Shown here one piece after another: positions 32,900 to 44,133 of a stretch of DNA of 64,000 bases (positions are counted from its first letter, which is position 1; the number at the start of each line of letters is the position of its first letter). Where the stretch lies: NCBI GenBank assembly GCA_039519185.1, contig CM076846.1:133087027-133151026 (forward strand), written 5' to 3'. Position numbers and translations under genes: made by a program. Below the pieces are notes generated by a model, which saw only the letters and a program-made list of their open reading frames with translations, was not told the DNA's origin and ran no database searches. Source of the stretch: Astragalus membranaceus. Its lineage: Eukaryota; Streptophyta; Magnoliopsida; Fabales; Fabaceae.

Positions 32900-35800
32900 A
32901 ATCTCAATGTATTTTTTGAAATAATTTTTTTATTTTCAAAAAATTTATATTATTATTTGAATTTGTAAAAACCTAACTTAGTTGAATAAATATATTTACC
33001 AATTATAATAGTGTAGATGAATTAAAAATATTACAATGCATATGTATTTCCCTTTTTAGTCAAAATTAATATAAGTTGTTATTTAAATAAAAAATAATTA
33101 GTTGACAATTCAAATTCTTTTTTATGTTACAATTATGCATTGAAATGGAGGGGTTTCACATTCATATGAATTACTTTTTTAATTGACAATAAACGCATGA
33201 GTTAGTAGAATATGAGTGGAAGAGGTAGAGTTTTATTCATTTGTAGGAAAAAATAACTATTTAAAGGAGATAATTTTGGATTGTGAGTGGAGAGGCTTTG
33301 ACAAAAAAATTCATGATGAAAAACAAGGAGTAGAAGAAAGGAGTTAGTTTGGCAAGAAGAGGTAGAATGCACCACAAGGGTAAATGATTTCATGTTCTTG
33401 GCAAATTTGAAGTCAACAAAGAGGAAAATAGAAAATTTTGAATCAGTTATTGAATCACGCAATAAAAAATTTAAAGTAAATGATTTCATGTTCTAGGCAT
33501 TGAGAAATCATATATATAGTTTTTAATATTGTTCTTAGAAATGCGTTTAATTTTAATAGTTTTGGTGGAATTGTACGATGTGCTAGGTCTAAATGATTTA
33601 CTTATGTTTCTTGAATGTTCATCAATTTCAGTTCAAGACTAAAAGAAGACCTTTTTATAGATAGTGCTTTTGTTTATCTTTACACCAAATACACAAATCA
33701 AACACGATGTATATAACTTTTGGTGTCTTTTTTAAAAAGGAGGCTACCTTACGTGCCACTTCTAATAAGCTACCCCTCTATATCACAAAAGGATAAAACC
33801 AAGAAAAATATCATTTTCTTCGGCTACTATATATCATAATACTTTTTAATTTTTTGATTTTACATTTCTATTAAATATCTACTTTCTTCTTCTATTAATT
33901 AGGCTATAAGGGAGATGTTCCTCATTTATTTTAATTATATTTAAATTAAATATCGGCTTTCTTATATTATTACTTAATCTCCTTACAATTTCGTGAAATC
34001 CAGTTTTTGTTTACTTTTTCTTTTTTCTTTTGTGTCAAATTTAGTGTCAAATTTTGCTTATTTTACTAAATTCATGAGATTAAGTTTTTGCTTTTTTTTT
34101 TGTTTTATCAAATTTTCTACATAGATAAATATCGATATATCATTTATAACTATAAATTTCCTTAACAAAGACATTGTATTATTATTATAATTGGTTAAAT
34201 CTAAATTAATTTAATAAACATATTTAATATTTAGTAATTCTAATAGTTTAGATAAATTTAGAAGAATACAATACATATGGATTTGTTTTTGATAACATTT
34301 AATATAAATATAAAGAAATTTAACGAAAGAATACTCCTTTGTAAATATGTGGACTTAAATTTCAAATTTTCTGATTTATTAATGTACGTATTGAGAAATT
34401 TACAAAGATGTCATGTGATATTTGCAAGAGTCAAAATAAATATGAAAAATTGAAACGACATTGATTCCACAACCTACATATATATAATTAAATATGAAAT
34501 AGTCAATATATATTAGATATTCAATTATATTTATAGAATAATGTAGTTATTTAACTGTTTTAGTGAAATTATATTACTATTATAATTGATTAAAATCTAA
34601 ATTAGTTGAATAAATATATTTACCAACTATAATAGTTTAGTTGATTTCAAAATATTACACACATATCATCCATATTTAATCAAAATAATATATTTTTGAA
34701 AAACTAAATAATTAGTTGACCTTTACAATTCTTTTTTATGTAACAATTATGCATTGAAAGAGAGGGGTTCCACTTTCATATGAGTTATTGCTTTAATTGA
34801 CAATAAACTCATGATATTTAGTAGAACATGAGCGGAAGATGTAGAGTTTTAGTCAATTATAGCAAGTAATGATTATTTAAAGGAGATAATTTTGGATGGT
34901 GAGGGGGAGATGTTTTGACAAAAAATATTATAATGAAAAAAAGTAGAAGAAGAGAGAGAGAGATTCACGAAGGGTAAAGGGTTTCGTGTTTTTGATAGCT
35001 TTGAAGTTGACAAAGAGACGGGAAGATAAATTTGGATCAGTTAGTTCTTTGTAAAGTTATAGGTATTGAGAAATCATGAATATTTTAATATTTTTTTTAG
35101 AAAAAGGTTTAATTTTAATACTTTATGTGAAATTGTATGATATACTAGATTTAAATGATTTACTTATGTTACCTCAACTGAAAAAATTAATTCATGTATT
35201 TCCTCTCTTAGTTTATAGTTTTTATAAACACAACTAATCATGCACTTTTTACCATTGTTCTACATTTTACATCGTTAACAATTTTCACCTTATCACTTTT
35301 GGGTTAGGTACCTACAACCACAACCATTATTGAAGTTAGTAGATCATTTTATTTCAAATCAATTTCATTAGCTATTAAATTTACACATTACTTTGACGTT
35401 ATGTTTAGTTTTCTCAACAAACTATGCAGCAACACAGAAGGATGCCATGAAATTTTTTAAGAGTCTGGGACACTTTTAATATACATCGAAGTAAAGAATT
35501 ATCAACCTAAATATGGTGTTATTTAATGAAAACATATCTATATGTATATTGGTTATAAAATTCTTATTAATCTAAGTACCATTAAGCTTCTTGATTATTT
35601 AGAATATTTTCGGAAAAACTACATACATGCTACTATCACAGGGTATATTACAAATACATACATGCTACTATAACAAGAAGGAAGATATATGTCATTAGCA
35701 AGTTTGGTGCGTAAAAGATAGAGAAACATATATTAGAATTCTTTATTTAAAATAGTGAAAGACGAAGAATTTTAAATTATTTTATCAAACTTTTAAACCT

Positions 35801-36696
35801 CCTCTTAGAATTTTTGTACTTCAAAATTTATAAAGATATTTTATTATTAACATTTTATGTATTTAAATTAAAATAACATTATATATATATAAATGTTTTC
35901 TAATTTATTGTATAAATATTTTGTAAAATAAATCTCTAATGGAGAGCCTCTAGGATGCTCCTTAATTTTATAATTTATGTTTCTTTTAAAGTATTTAATA
36001 AACTTTGTAAAATTCATTTCACTTTTGTAATATATTTCAAAAGAATTAAATTGATAAAAAGTATTAACAATTATTAATATTTAAAAATACATGCATACCC
36101 TATATAATAATATTTCCTAAAATAGATAATTTTGAAACAAAAAATTAAAATCATATTTATATCATAATATATTCTATATTAACATGATTGATATTAATAA
36201 TTTGTATATGTTGTGAATAAATTCAATAAAACTAAATAAAAAATATTCTGTAAATTTATATTGCAAATGGTTGTCTATTATAGTGTAGCAACAATAATTG
36301 ACATTTTGATCAAAAATATTTTACTTTTTATTATTAAGTATAATGAAAAGTATATTGTAATTACTCTAAAAAATAACATGAAAACAAATTTATAAATTTT
36401 CAACAATAAAATATTCAACGAACTTTTTAAATTCGTGTCCCTTATTAGAATTATGTTTTCAACAATTAACCTTATAAATTTACATTCCATTATTTATATT
36501 AAAATACGCATCTAGCCATATATATATAAGACAATTGCATAAAATAAATAATTTTGTAAACTAAAAATACAACAACATATTTATATAATACAATTTTTTA
36601 ATATACATAATTATATTAACAACTTACACATTTTTACATATAAACTGTGGAAGAAAAATTTATAACAAACCGTGCAACGCACGGGTATTCCCCTAG
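32142..36696 (+). mobile_element. Non-autonomous Helitron, 4,555 bp
   Basis: Begins TCTATATATATA and ends CCCCTAG, inserted between A (32141) and T (36697) without target duplication. The intact paralogue shows the uninterrupted AATATTG site. A 3' hairpin CCGTGC-AAC-GCACGG (36670-36684) lies 8 nt before the terminal CTAG. These are the diagnostic Helitron features. No Rep/helicase frame is present and no captured gene is recognised. The interior is AT-rich, with a (GATA)n tract at about 32850-32898 and internal duplications. Confidence 0.95.
32955..35170 (+). repeat. Diverged internal duplication inside the Helitron
   Basis: A segment at about 32955-33615 recurs at about 34570-35175, including ACAATTATGCATTGAAA...GAGGGGTTYCAC, TTAAAGGAGATAATTTTGGAT and AAATGATTTACTTATGTT. 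A further partial copy of its first part (AATAAACATATTTAATA...TAGTTTAGAT) lies near 34185-34265. The copies differ by many substitutions and indels, so the duplication is much older than the insertion may be. Confidence 0.7.
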
Positions 36697-36750
36697 TATT
36701 GTAGTAAAACAGAAAACAACCAAAATGAGATGTGTACCAAGTCTTTCCAT

Positions 36751-37469
36751 GAGATTTTAGAGAGATGTATTATATTATATATTTATGTTAAGTCGATTGA
36801 TAAAAAAGATCATCGAGTCATTTGTTTAAATAGTGAGTAAGATGAACTGATTGTTGGAATTTTCATAACCGTAAAACATTGATTATACTTTTAATGTATA
36901 ACATAATTTTAAAAAAATATATGTTGCAATTTGAATCAATTTGATTGAGTGGTTTGAAAGTTAGATTTCAATTGATGTAGAGTTAGCATTTAAAAGAAAC
37001 ATATTACTCGTAATATTTCAATAATGTATAATTAATTAAAAATCTGTTGCGTGTTTAATGGAGGATAACAAAAGCAAGAATGGTTACATAAAGAATCTCA
37101 TTTATAATTCAATTTTTTGAGGCAATATATATATATAATCCAATTCTTAAATTAAACTTTAAATAATTTTTAAAGACTTCTTTACCATTCCATTTTTTTT
37201 GACATCTACCCTACCATGTTAAGATACAACTATTGCTATATAATAGTTTTACGGATTAAAGATGTATTTACTCTGTATAAAACCATGGTTGTTCTATTTT
37301 AGTCTTTATAAAAATTGTATTCAACTTTAGTCACTATATTAAAAAAAATGGTCTGTTTTTAGGCGCAAAAGATAAATTAAAAAGACTCAACTTTTGTATT
37401 TTATAGACACTAAAAATTATTTAAGTTCAAAGCATCAACTATCGTGATTTTATCTATTTTTTGACTGGA
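36751..37469. other. 5' flank of the broken prolamin-like gene; duplicated spacer
   Basis: Matches 47034-47758 closely, and its distal part also matches 39800-40155. On the minus strand it holds the upstream region of the gene: TATA-like AT-rich runs at about 36770-36790. No other gene is seen. Confidence 0.6.
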
Positions 37470-38234
37470 TGTAACACCCCAGTATTTTCATTTAGTAAAA
37501 ATACCTAAGTGTACCAATCCCTAGAACATCAGAGATATATTTCCTGCTTAGACACTGAATATCACTATAAATTTTCCCTGAATATAAACCAAACAGTCTT
37601 ATTCACAAACAAGACGATATGGTTCTCAGACCACAAACCATCAGCAACTATAGTATTCAGTATCATACAAGAAAGCGGAAGAAAGATATAACACTAAAGA
37701 CATAGTGTTGCAGTACATAGACAACAAAGGGAAACATAAACTTAAGCATAAAGCTAAGTCATCAGCAACCATACGAGCTCAACCTACTCGTGCCTCTGTG
37801 GTCCTCTCTTTCCCTGTTTCTCTGTAAAACAACAACATATTAACAATGAGATACAATCTCAGTGAGTTCTACCGAGACCCCTACTAACACTCTCAGTTTA
37901 ATTATGAAACCTTTTTGACTCAACACGGCACCGACTGCGCGAACGCTAACTCCCGATGAACCGCATTATTTTACACAAAGCATTCCACTGACTGCGCGAA
38001 CGCTAACTCCCGGGGAACCTGCTATAACTCAGTACGACACCGACTGCGCAAACGATTCCAAACCTGGTGAACCGCACAACAAACAATTTAACATAACACC
38101 GACTGCGCGAACTCTTCCTAACCCGGCGAGCCCCCTTACCAATAGTACATTTCCCTATTGGCACGGAGCCTAGGGTCGGAGATCATGACTGCCCCGCCTA
38201 GTATGTTAGTCCCATGGGTCGTCACCCAAATTCG

Positions 38235-38289
<55 letters not shown>

Positions 38290-38632
38290 ACTATCATATG
38301 AACCCATAGTTCATTTGCATTAGACCTTTATTTGAACATTTAGTTCGCATCATAAACAAAATCTACGTTTGCTCTCGCATACTAACTTGCCGCTTTCCAA
38401 AATAATTTATGACTTCAAAAACAGTTCATTTTACCTTTCAAATTGTATTTTCAGTTAGGCCTCTGAATAAGCTTTCAAACGCATCTTAGAACACCTCAAT
38501 CGGGTTCTCGGATCAAAAGTTATCGCGAAAACAAAATCAGTGTACAATTGCTGAAAAACTGCAAAGCGTCGCGACGCGAACTGCTTCCGTCGTGCCGCGA
38601 AAAACATCAGAAACATTTCGTTGCAAATTTTT
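37470..38632 (-). repeat. LTR3 remnant (partial 3' LTR)
   Basis: Starts TGTAACACCCC after CTGGA (37465-37469), the same left flank and target duplication as the element at 47763-57237. It is therefore the duplicated copy of one insertion. It matches the LTR up to CGTTGCAAATTT and then breaks into RT sequence. Contains tandem CCGACTGCGCGAACGC units (about 37925-38120), a (TA)n tract (about 38237-38287) and palindromes TCGCGACGCGA (38569) and TCGTGCCGCGA (38590), 21 bp apart. Confidence 0.85.
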
Positions 38633-39388
38633 AATCGTCACTTTGTTCTTGATCGTCACTTTGTTGAGTTGTCGGTAGTCAATACACAATCTCATACTTC
38701 CATCTTTCTTCTTAACTAGCAACACCACCCGAATCATATAATATACTGACGGAGTTATTAAAGAGAGATCCCATACCCCTCAGTAAGTTGTCTGCAGGTG
38801 TGACTGTCTGAGCATCCAGAGTGTTGATTCGCCCGCGTGTTGGAGCAGCTTGAGCTTCTTTGAAACTCTTCCTTGTTGGGCACTCTTTACGATAGTGACC
38901 CACTACTTTACTATAAAAGCACCGATTGATCTTTGCTAACAATCACCACCGTGATGCTTTCCATAGTTAGAACATCTTCTAACCTTTGAAGAATCGAAGA
39001 ATTGCACCTGCTTTTCCTTTGATGAAAATTATCTTAGGACTTGCATTCGAAGTTGATAATTCAACTACCTTCTTTCCTTTCCAGTACTCTCATTGAGATC
39101 ATCCTCGACGACATAGGCTGGTTGCTCTAAGGCAGCATAATTGGTGAGAGTATAAGAACAGAGACCCTGAATCATATAAGCACGAAGGCCCCTCTTATAC
39201 ATCTGCATCTTCCATTCCTGATTCAGATCATACTTTACCACTTGGTAAAACTGAGACAACTTCTCAAACTTAATGATGAATTCTTCTACTGTCATGTCAC
39301 CTTGCGTGAGGATGCACCGGTTGGAGATTGCGGTCTTGGTTGAGGATTGCGTCTTGATCATCCTGCCATAATTCCGCTTATGATGCAC
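38633..39388 (-). pseudogene. Gypsy gag/protease/RT scraps of the LTR3 element
   Basis: On the minus strand, in order: a gag piece (VEEFIIKFEKLSQFY, TNYAALEQPAYVVEDDL; 39388-39065), a degraded zinc knuckle (CFYSKVVGHYRKEC), the protease motif DSG (near 38725), then immediately RT (LVKKKDGSMRLCIDYRQLNKVTIKN; about 38720-38640) in a different frame. The same protease-to-RT deletion is present near 54245, so it predates the segment duplication. A short tandem duplication of GATCGTCACTTTGTT marks the RT end. Confidence 0.85.
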
Positions 39389-39739
39389 TAAGTATTAAGT
39401 TGATCAGGCTCAATGTCTCTTAGCATCACAAGTATAATTACAACAATGACTAACAAGGAATCGACTCAACCTTAAACTAATTAGATTTAATCAATTATGC
39501 CTAATTATTCAAATTAACTAATTAACTAAACATAACCTCTTGCTAATTTCAATAAATGAAATTAACTATATTGAGGATGTTGAATGACCTTATTTGTAAC
39601 TTTTAAAGTTTCTTAGCAGCATCATGAAGCTTTGACCAAATAACTACGATTTTCCACCCAACCCAAATCAATAAAATACAATTGGTTTGGGATATCAAAG
39701 TTGGTCAAAACCGACACAACCATCTACAATCATACTCCT

Positions 39740-39742
<3 letters not shown>
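39389..39742. other. LTR-end fragment and unclassified spacer
   Basis: 39400-39470 resembles the gag-proximal sequence at 16980-17040. 39500-39578 ends ATTGAGGATGTTGAATGACC, which looks like a damaged LTR end (GGATGTTACA in intact LTRs). From 39579 to the (TA)n tract at about 39743-39797 nothing is recognised. Confidence 0.45.
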
Positions 39743-39800
<58 letters not shown>

Positions 39801-40260
39801 CCATTTCTTAAATTAAACTTCAAATAATTTTTAAAGACTTCTTTACTATTCCATTTTTTTTTTGACATCTATCCTACCATGTTAGGATACAACTATTGCT
39901 ATATAATAGTTTTACGGATTAAAGATGTATTTACTCTGTATAAAACCATGGTTGTTCTATTTTAGTCTTTATAAAAATTGTTTTCTACTTTAGTCACTGT
40001 ATTAAAAAAAATGGTCTGTTTTTAGTCCCAAAAGATAAACTAAAAAGACTCAACTTTTGTATTTTATAGACACAAAAAATTATTTAAATTCTTTGTCAAA
40101 AAAAAAATTTAAATTCAAAGCATCGACGACCGTGATTTTATCTATTTTTGACTGTACGGTCGTGATTTTATATAGACCAATAAAATTTTTTTCGCTAAAT
40201 TTACTAGTAAATGATAACTTGCTAATAATGGAATTATTATTTAAATATTAAAAAACATTT
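39743..40260. other. Duplicated spacer carrying an empty LTR3 insertion site
   Basis: After a (TA)n tract the sequence matches 37135-37465 and then runs without interruption through GACTGTACGGTCGTG into what follows the LTR3 element at 57243. It is therefore a paralogue of the LTR3 target lacking the element. No gene is seen. Confidence 0.75.
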
Positions 40261-42596
40261 TGTAACATCCGCAAAATAATTAATAGAATTATTTGGATGT
40301 TGACCCAATTGAATTATTTTAGTACTTGACTGGTAAATTTATTGAGTGCTAAAATTAATTATTGGTTGTCATCGGATCGTTAACCGGATAATACGGACTA
40401 AGGACAATCCGGAACGAAATAAGAGATTAAGGACAATATGATAATTGGACCACGTTACCACTTATATATTAATAAATATATATGTGTGTGTGTGAGAAAG
40501 AAAAGAATTAAGAAAGAAAGGAAGAAAGAAAGGAAACGCGTCGAGAGAGAGAAGAGAAAGAGAGAGAAAAGAGAGAAAAAAAAAGAAGAGAAAAGAATGG
40601 GTGAAGGAGAAGAAGAGGAAAAATGAAGTTCAAAGGCTCATAAAAACGACTTCCTTCCAACACGAAAAGTGATCAGCGTTCCTTCCTCTTCGATTTGGTA
40701 CCAATTTCATCGCCAACAACTCTCTCTCTCACTTTGCCATTTTCGAATTTAAGAGGAAAATGGAGGTTTTTGTTGTTCAAGCTCAAAGGAAAGCTTTGGA
40801 TGGTGTTTGGGAGCGAGCTCAAGGTGGATTGCGCAAATATTGAAGTCCGATTTGGGGTTTGTGAAGAATCAAGAGGTTAGGGTTCAAATTGGGGTTATGT
40901 GTGAATAGTGAATTGAAGCTTGAAGACGATGAATAGTAATTTCATGGAGGTTTTGTGATTGATTGTAGGTTCAAAGGTTGGGAGCGGATTCGATTGTCGT
41001 CGAAGCGTAAAGTTTATACGGGGAACGTTCGTGTGGTTATGTCGGAAAAGCGATTTCGTGGAAAGTCTCGGCTATTTGTGATTTTCATCACAATCGGTGA
41101 GTTTTACTCATGTTTAGGATTATTTCGTTTTACAATAAATTTTACGTGATTTGGTTTCGAAAGATTTGGACTTAAAAACCGTTATTTGGAAATATGTCGT
41201 ATTTTTATAAAATTCGTTTAGTTTGAGTTTTTGATTGGATTGATTGATTGTGTGGTATTGATTGGGTCTGTTTTGATGGTTGTTTGAATTGTTTTTAATC
41301 GGAAAAAGAATCGGAATTGAGTGGAATAGCGAATTTCGCAAGAAAATGAAAAACCTACACTTTTCTGCAGACGGTCGCGTCGCGACCCGTCCCCATCGCG
41401 TCGCGACCAGGCCCAGTTTTGTCACGCAAAAAGTTTCCATCGCTTTTCGCGTCGCGATGGTAGCACTTCGCGTCGCGACGCTTTGCAGATTTTCAGCAAC
41501 TGTACACTGTTTTTGTTTTCGCGATAACTTTTGATCCGGGAACCCGATTGAGGTGTTCTCAGGTGCGTTTGAAAGCTTATTGAAAGGCCTAATAAAATAA
41601 ATGATTTTTATTGTATAATGAACTTTTTTTGAAGTTATAGATTGTTTCGAAAAACCGAACAATTGTACACGAGTGCGGATATGTTTTATTGATAATAAAA
41701 CGAATTATAAGTTCTATGTGGGATTGTAACACTGACGCGGAATGATTATTTTTCATTCGTCTAAACCGGTCAATAATTCACGATATATAAATTATATCGA
41801 TTATAGGAGTCGGCCCAATGTGGGTGGTTATATATGATTGTAGATATATGTTTATATATCGAGTTGGGTGACGACCCATGTTACTAACATACTAGGAGGG
41901 GCAGTCATGATCCCCTATCCTAGGCTCTGAGGCCAATAGTGGAACTGTTATTGGTAAAGGGTTCGTCGGGTTCTGCATTAGTGCAGTCAGGGGTGTGTTA
42001 AAAAGTATTGTGTGACGTTCACCAGGTTCTGCATTAGTGTAGTCGGTGGTACGGTACCATGGTTATGTAGGCTCCGAGGCCAATAGTGGAACTATTATTG
42101 GTAAGGGGTTTGCCGGGTTCTGCATTGGTGCAGTCGGTTTCTACTGAGTATAAAAGAATTCATAAATGAACCGAGAGTGTTAGTAGGGGTCTCGGTAGAA
42201 CTCATTGAGATTGAATCTCATTGTTTATATGTTGTTGTTTTACAGAGAAACAGGGAAAGTGGAAATCCAGGAGGCACGAGTAGGTGGCACTCGGATGGTG
42301 GCTGAAGACTTACCTTTATGCTTGAGTTTATGTTTTCCCTTGTTATCTATGTATCACAACATTATGTTTTTAGTGTTATATCTTTCTTCCGCTTTCTTGT
42401 ATGATACTGAATACTATAGATGCTGATGGTTTATGGTTTGAGAACCGTATTGTCTTGGTTGTAAATGAGACTGTTTGGTTTATATTCAGCGAAAATTTAT
42501 AGTGCTATTCAGTGTCTAAGCAGGAAATATATCTCTGATGTTTTAGAGATGATACACTTGGGTATTTTTACTAACCAAAAATACCGAGGTGTTACA
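40261..42596 (+). mobile_element. Solo LTR, LTR3 family
   Basis: 2,336 bp from TGTAACATCC to GGTGTTACA, flanked by CATTT (40256-40260 and 42597-42601). The matching locus at 57340 lacks it. It holds a TATA-like region (about 40463-40485), a GA-rich leader, a donor TCG|GTGAGTT at 41097, palindrome pairs at 41375-41478, CTGCA-TTAG-TGCAG hairpins (about 41965-42135), an inverted repeat TGAGATTGAATCTCA (42206-42220) and an acceptor TTTTACAG ending at 42245. Short frames in the leader are not genes. Confidence 0.93.
41375..41478 (+). repeat. Two pairs of TCGCGTCGCGA palindromes
   Basis: TCGCGTCGCGA starts at 41375, 41396, 41447 and 41468: 21 bp within each pair and 72 bp from pair to pair. The antisense LTR at 47763-50116 has the same layout at 48836, 48857, 48908 and 48929 (21, 21, 72), and the LTR at 54582-57237 at 55652, 55673, 55724 and 55745 (21, 21, 72). 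Confidence 0.92.
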
Positions 42597-42935
42597 CATT
42601 TATAGTGAGGAATAAAACACACCAAAAATAAGAAAGCTAGATTATTTTAATAACAAATTCAATAAATATAACATGACAACAATCCAGTAAAAACATGACA
42701 ATAATACATACTTTTAATTTAGTATGCACAAACCTCGGTTCATTTTTAAACCAATTGATTATTTTTTATCACAGGAAAAGAATTTATATATGCCTCAAAA
42801 AAGTTGGCTCAACTACTACAAAATCAATCTCTTCATTTATCTCTGTACTAGTGAGTCTCTTCACATATCCTCATTATCGGCCTTCATTGAAAAGGATATA
42901 AATGAAAATGAGTAGAGATAAATGCATTTCTTTAA
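42597..42935. other. Duplicated spacer, matches 57343-57675
   Basis: Begins TATAGTGAGGAATAAAACACACC and continues colinear with the second segment copy. No gene is recognised; small frames are not conserved between the copies. Confidence 0.6.
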
Positions 42936-44133
42936 GAGCGCGTTTGGATGAGACATTTGGAAATTCTAGGGAGTTTCAAATTCTAGGCAATTCAAATGCA
43001 TTAATTGAAATCTATTCATTTTCAAAATTATTTGTTTGGAGGGGATAGTTAAAATTCTCCATTCTTAAAATTCCTTGTTTGATAGAATAATTAAAATTCT
43101 TTGTTTTTTTATATTTTTTAAAATTCTTGACTTTATCTAAGGGTCGAATGACATGCGAGTTAAACAACCGAAGGGATCGACCCAACGGATGTTGGGGCCC
43201 GACGCACTGAGTTCAATTAATTTTGATATTTGACACTTTGTCTTTATAAATGAAATAGTTTGTCAATTTTTATTTGTTTATCTGTTACTAATTTAAACTT
43301 GTTTTATCTGTTACTAAGTTATTTGTTTTTTGGCTAATAATCACTTGCTTCAACTGCTCATGTGCAGAAAATGCGAAAAGGATCAGCTGGCCATCTTGCA
43401 CCTGATAGTAATGTGGAGTCTTATTTTTTACTTTTCTCACCTCCCATTACTACTTCTATTTAATACTTCATTTTCAACCCTCTAAATGGGAGGGAGGGAG
43501 GGAGAGAGAGATTTGTAGGGACCAATTTGGAATTTTTGAATTTGTTTTCTTTGAAAGAAAATAATTGTGCAAAAAACAATATTTTTTTAAAGAGCATTTT
43601 TAGCAACAAAGGAAATGTAAATTCTTCACTTTTAGGTAGTATTTCAAATTCTCTAAATTTAGTCTTACCAAAATACCTCATAAAATCCATTCATTTTGAA
43701 AATTCTCCACATTTATTAACCAAACAAGTTAATTTGGTTTGAAACATTTGAATTACGTACCCTCTTAAAATACAGGCTAAAGTGCTCCCGGGGTCCCTTA
43801 TCTTTATTTAAAGTAACGAAATAGTCCTTTATGTTTTTTTTGTCTCAAATAAGTCATTTATCTTTCAAATTTTTGACACATAAATCCTTTTCTGTTAACA
43901 GTGCTGATTTATGTGTCAAAAAAAAGGATTTATGTGTTAAAAATTTGAAACATAAAGGACTGATTTGAGACAGAAAAGGATTTATGTGTCAAAAATTTAA
44001 AACATAAAGGACTGATTTGGGACAAAAAAAAGATAAAGGACCAAATCGTTACTTTAAATAAAGATAAGGGACCCCGGGAGCACTTTAGCCTAAAATACAT
44101 TACCCTATGAAATTGCCTCATCCAAACACACTC
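42936..44133. mobile_element. TIR transposon, probable PIF/Harbinger type, non-autonomous
   Basis: Terminal inverted repeats GAGCGCGTTTGGATGAG and CTCATCCAAACACACTC, flanked by TAA (42933-42935 and 44134-44136), the target size and base preference of PIF/Harbinger elements. The second segment copy at 57673 shows the empty site TTTAAGAGTAG. A MITE is nested at 43775-44090. No transposase frame is present. Confidence 0.85.
43775..44090. mobile_element. MULE-type MITE, 316 bp
   Basis: Long inverted repeats starting GGCTAAAGTGCTCCCGGGG and ending CCCCGGGAGCACTTTAGCC, with TATTTAAAGTAACG inside both arms. Flanked by the 9-bp duplication TAAAATACA (43766-43774 and 44091-44099), which points to the Mutator superfamily. 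A second copy is at 56628-56942. Confidence 0.88.

Larger units (their letters stand above)
31608..36750 (-). pseudogene. Prolamin-like (DUF1278) gene split by a Helitron
   Basis: A paralogue of the intact gene at 46446-47033. The start ATG is at 36750 and codons 1-18 (signal peptide) run to 36697. The 4,555-bp Helitron follows, and the rest of the coding sequence (both Cys-rich domains, no internal stop seen) is at 32141-31608. The Helitron falls exactly between codons 18 and 19, inside the secretion signal. Substitutions against the intact copy include KHIGEHC for KSIGEHC and FRGIFGPNKSAIS for FQGIFGHNKSTIS. Unless the Helitron were spliced out, no secreted product can be made; a shorter cytosolic product is conceivable but has no obvious promoter. 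Confidence 0.9.

Noticed and set aside
40438..40880. Lys/Glu/Arg-rich and following short frames that look like a small gene with leader
   Set aside because: They lie within the solo LTR in its purine-rich leader; the same region recurs in antisense in the other LTR3 copies.
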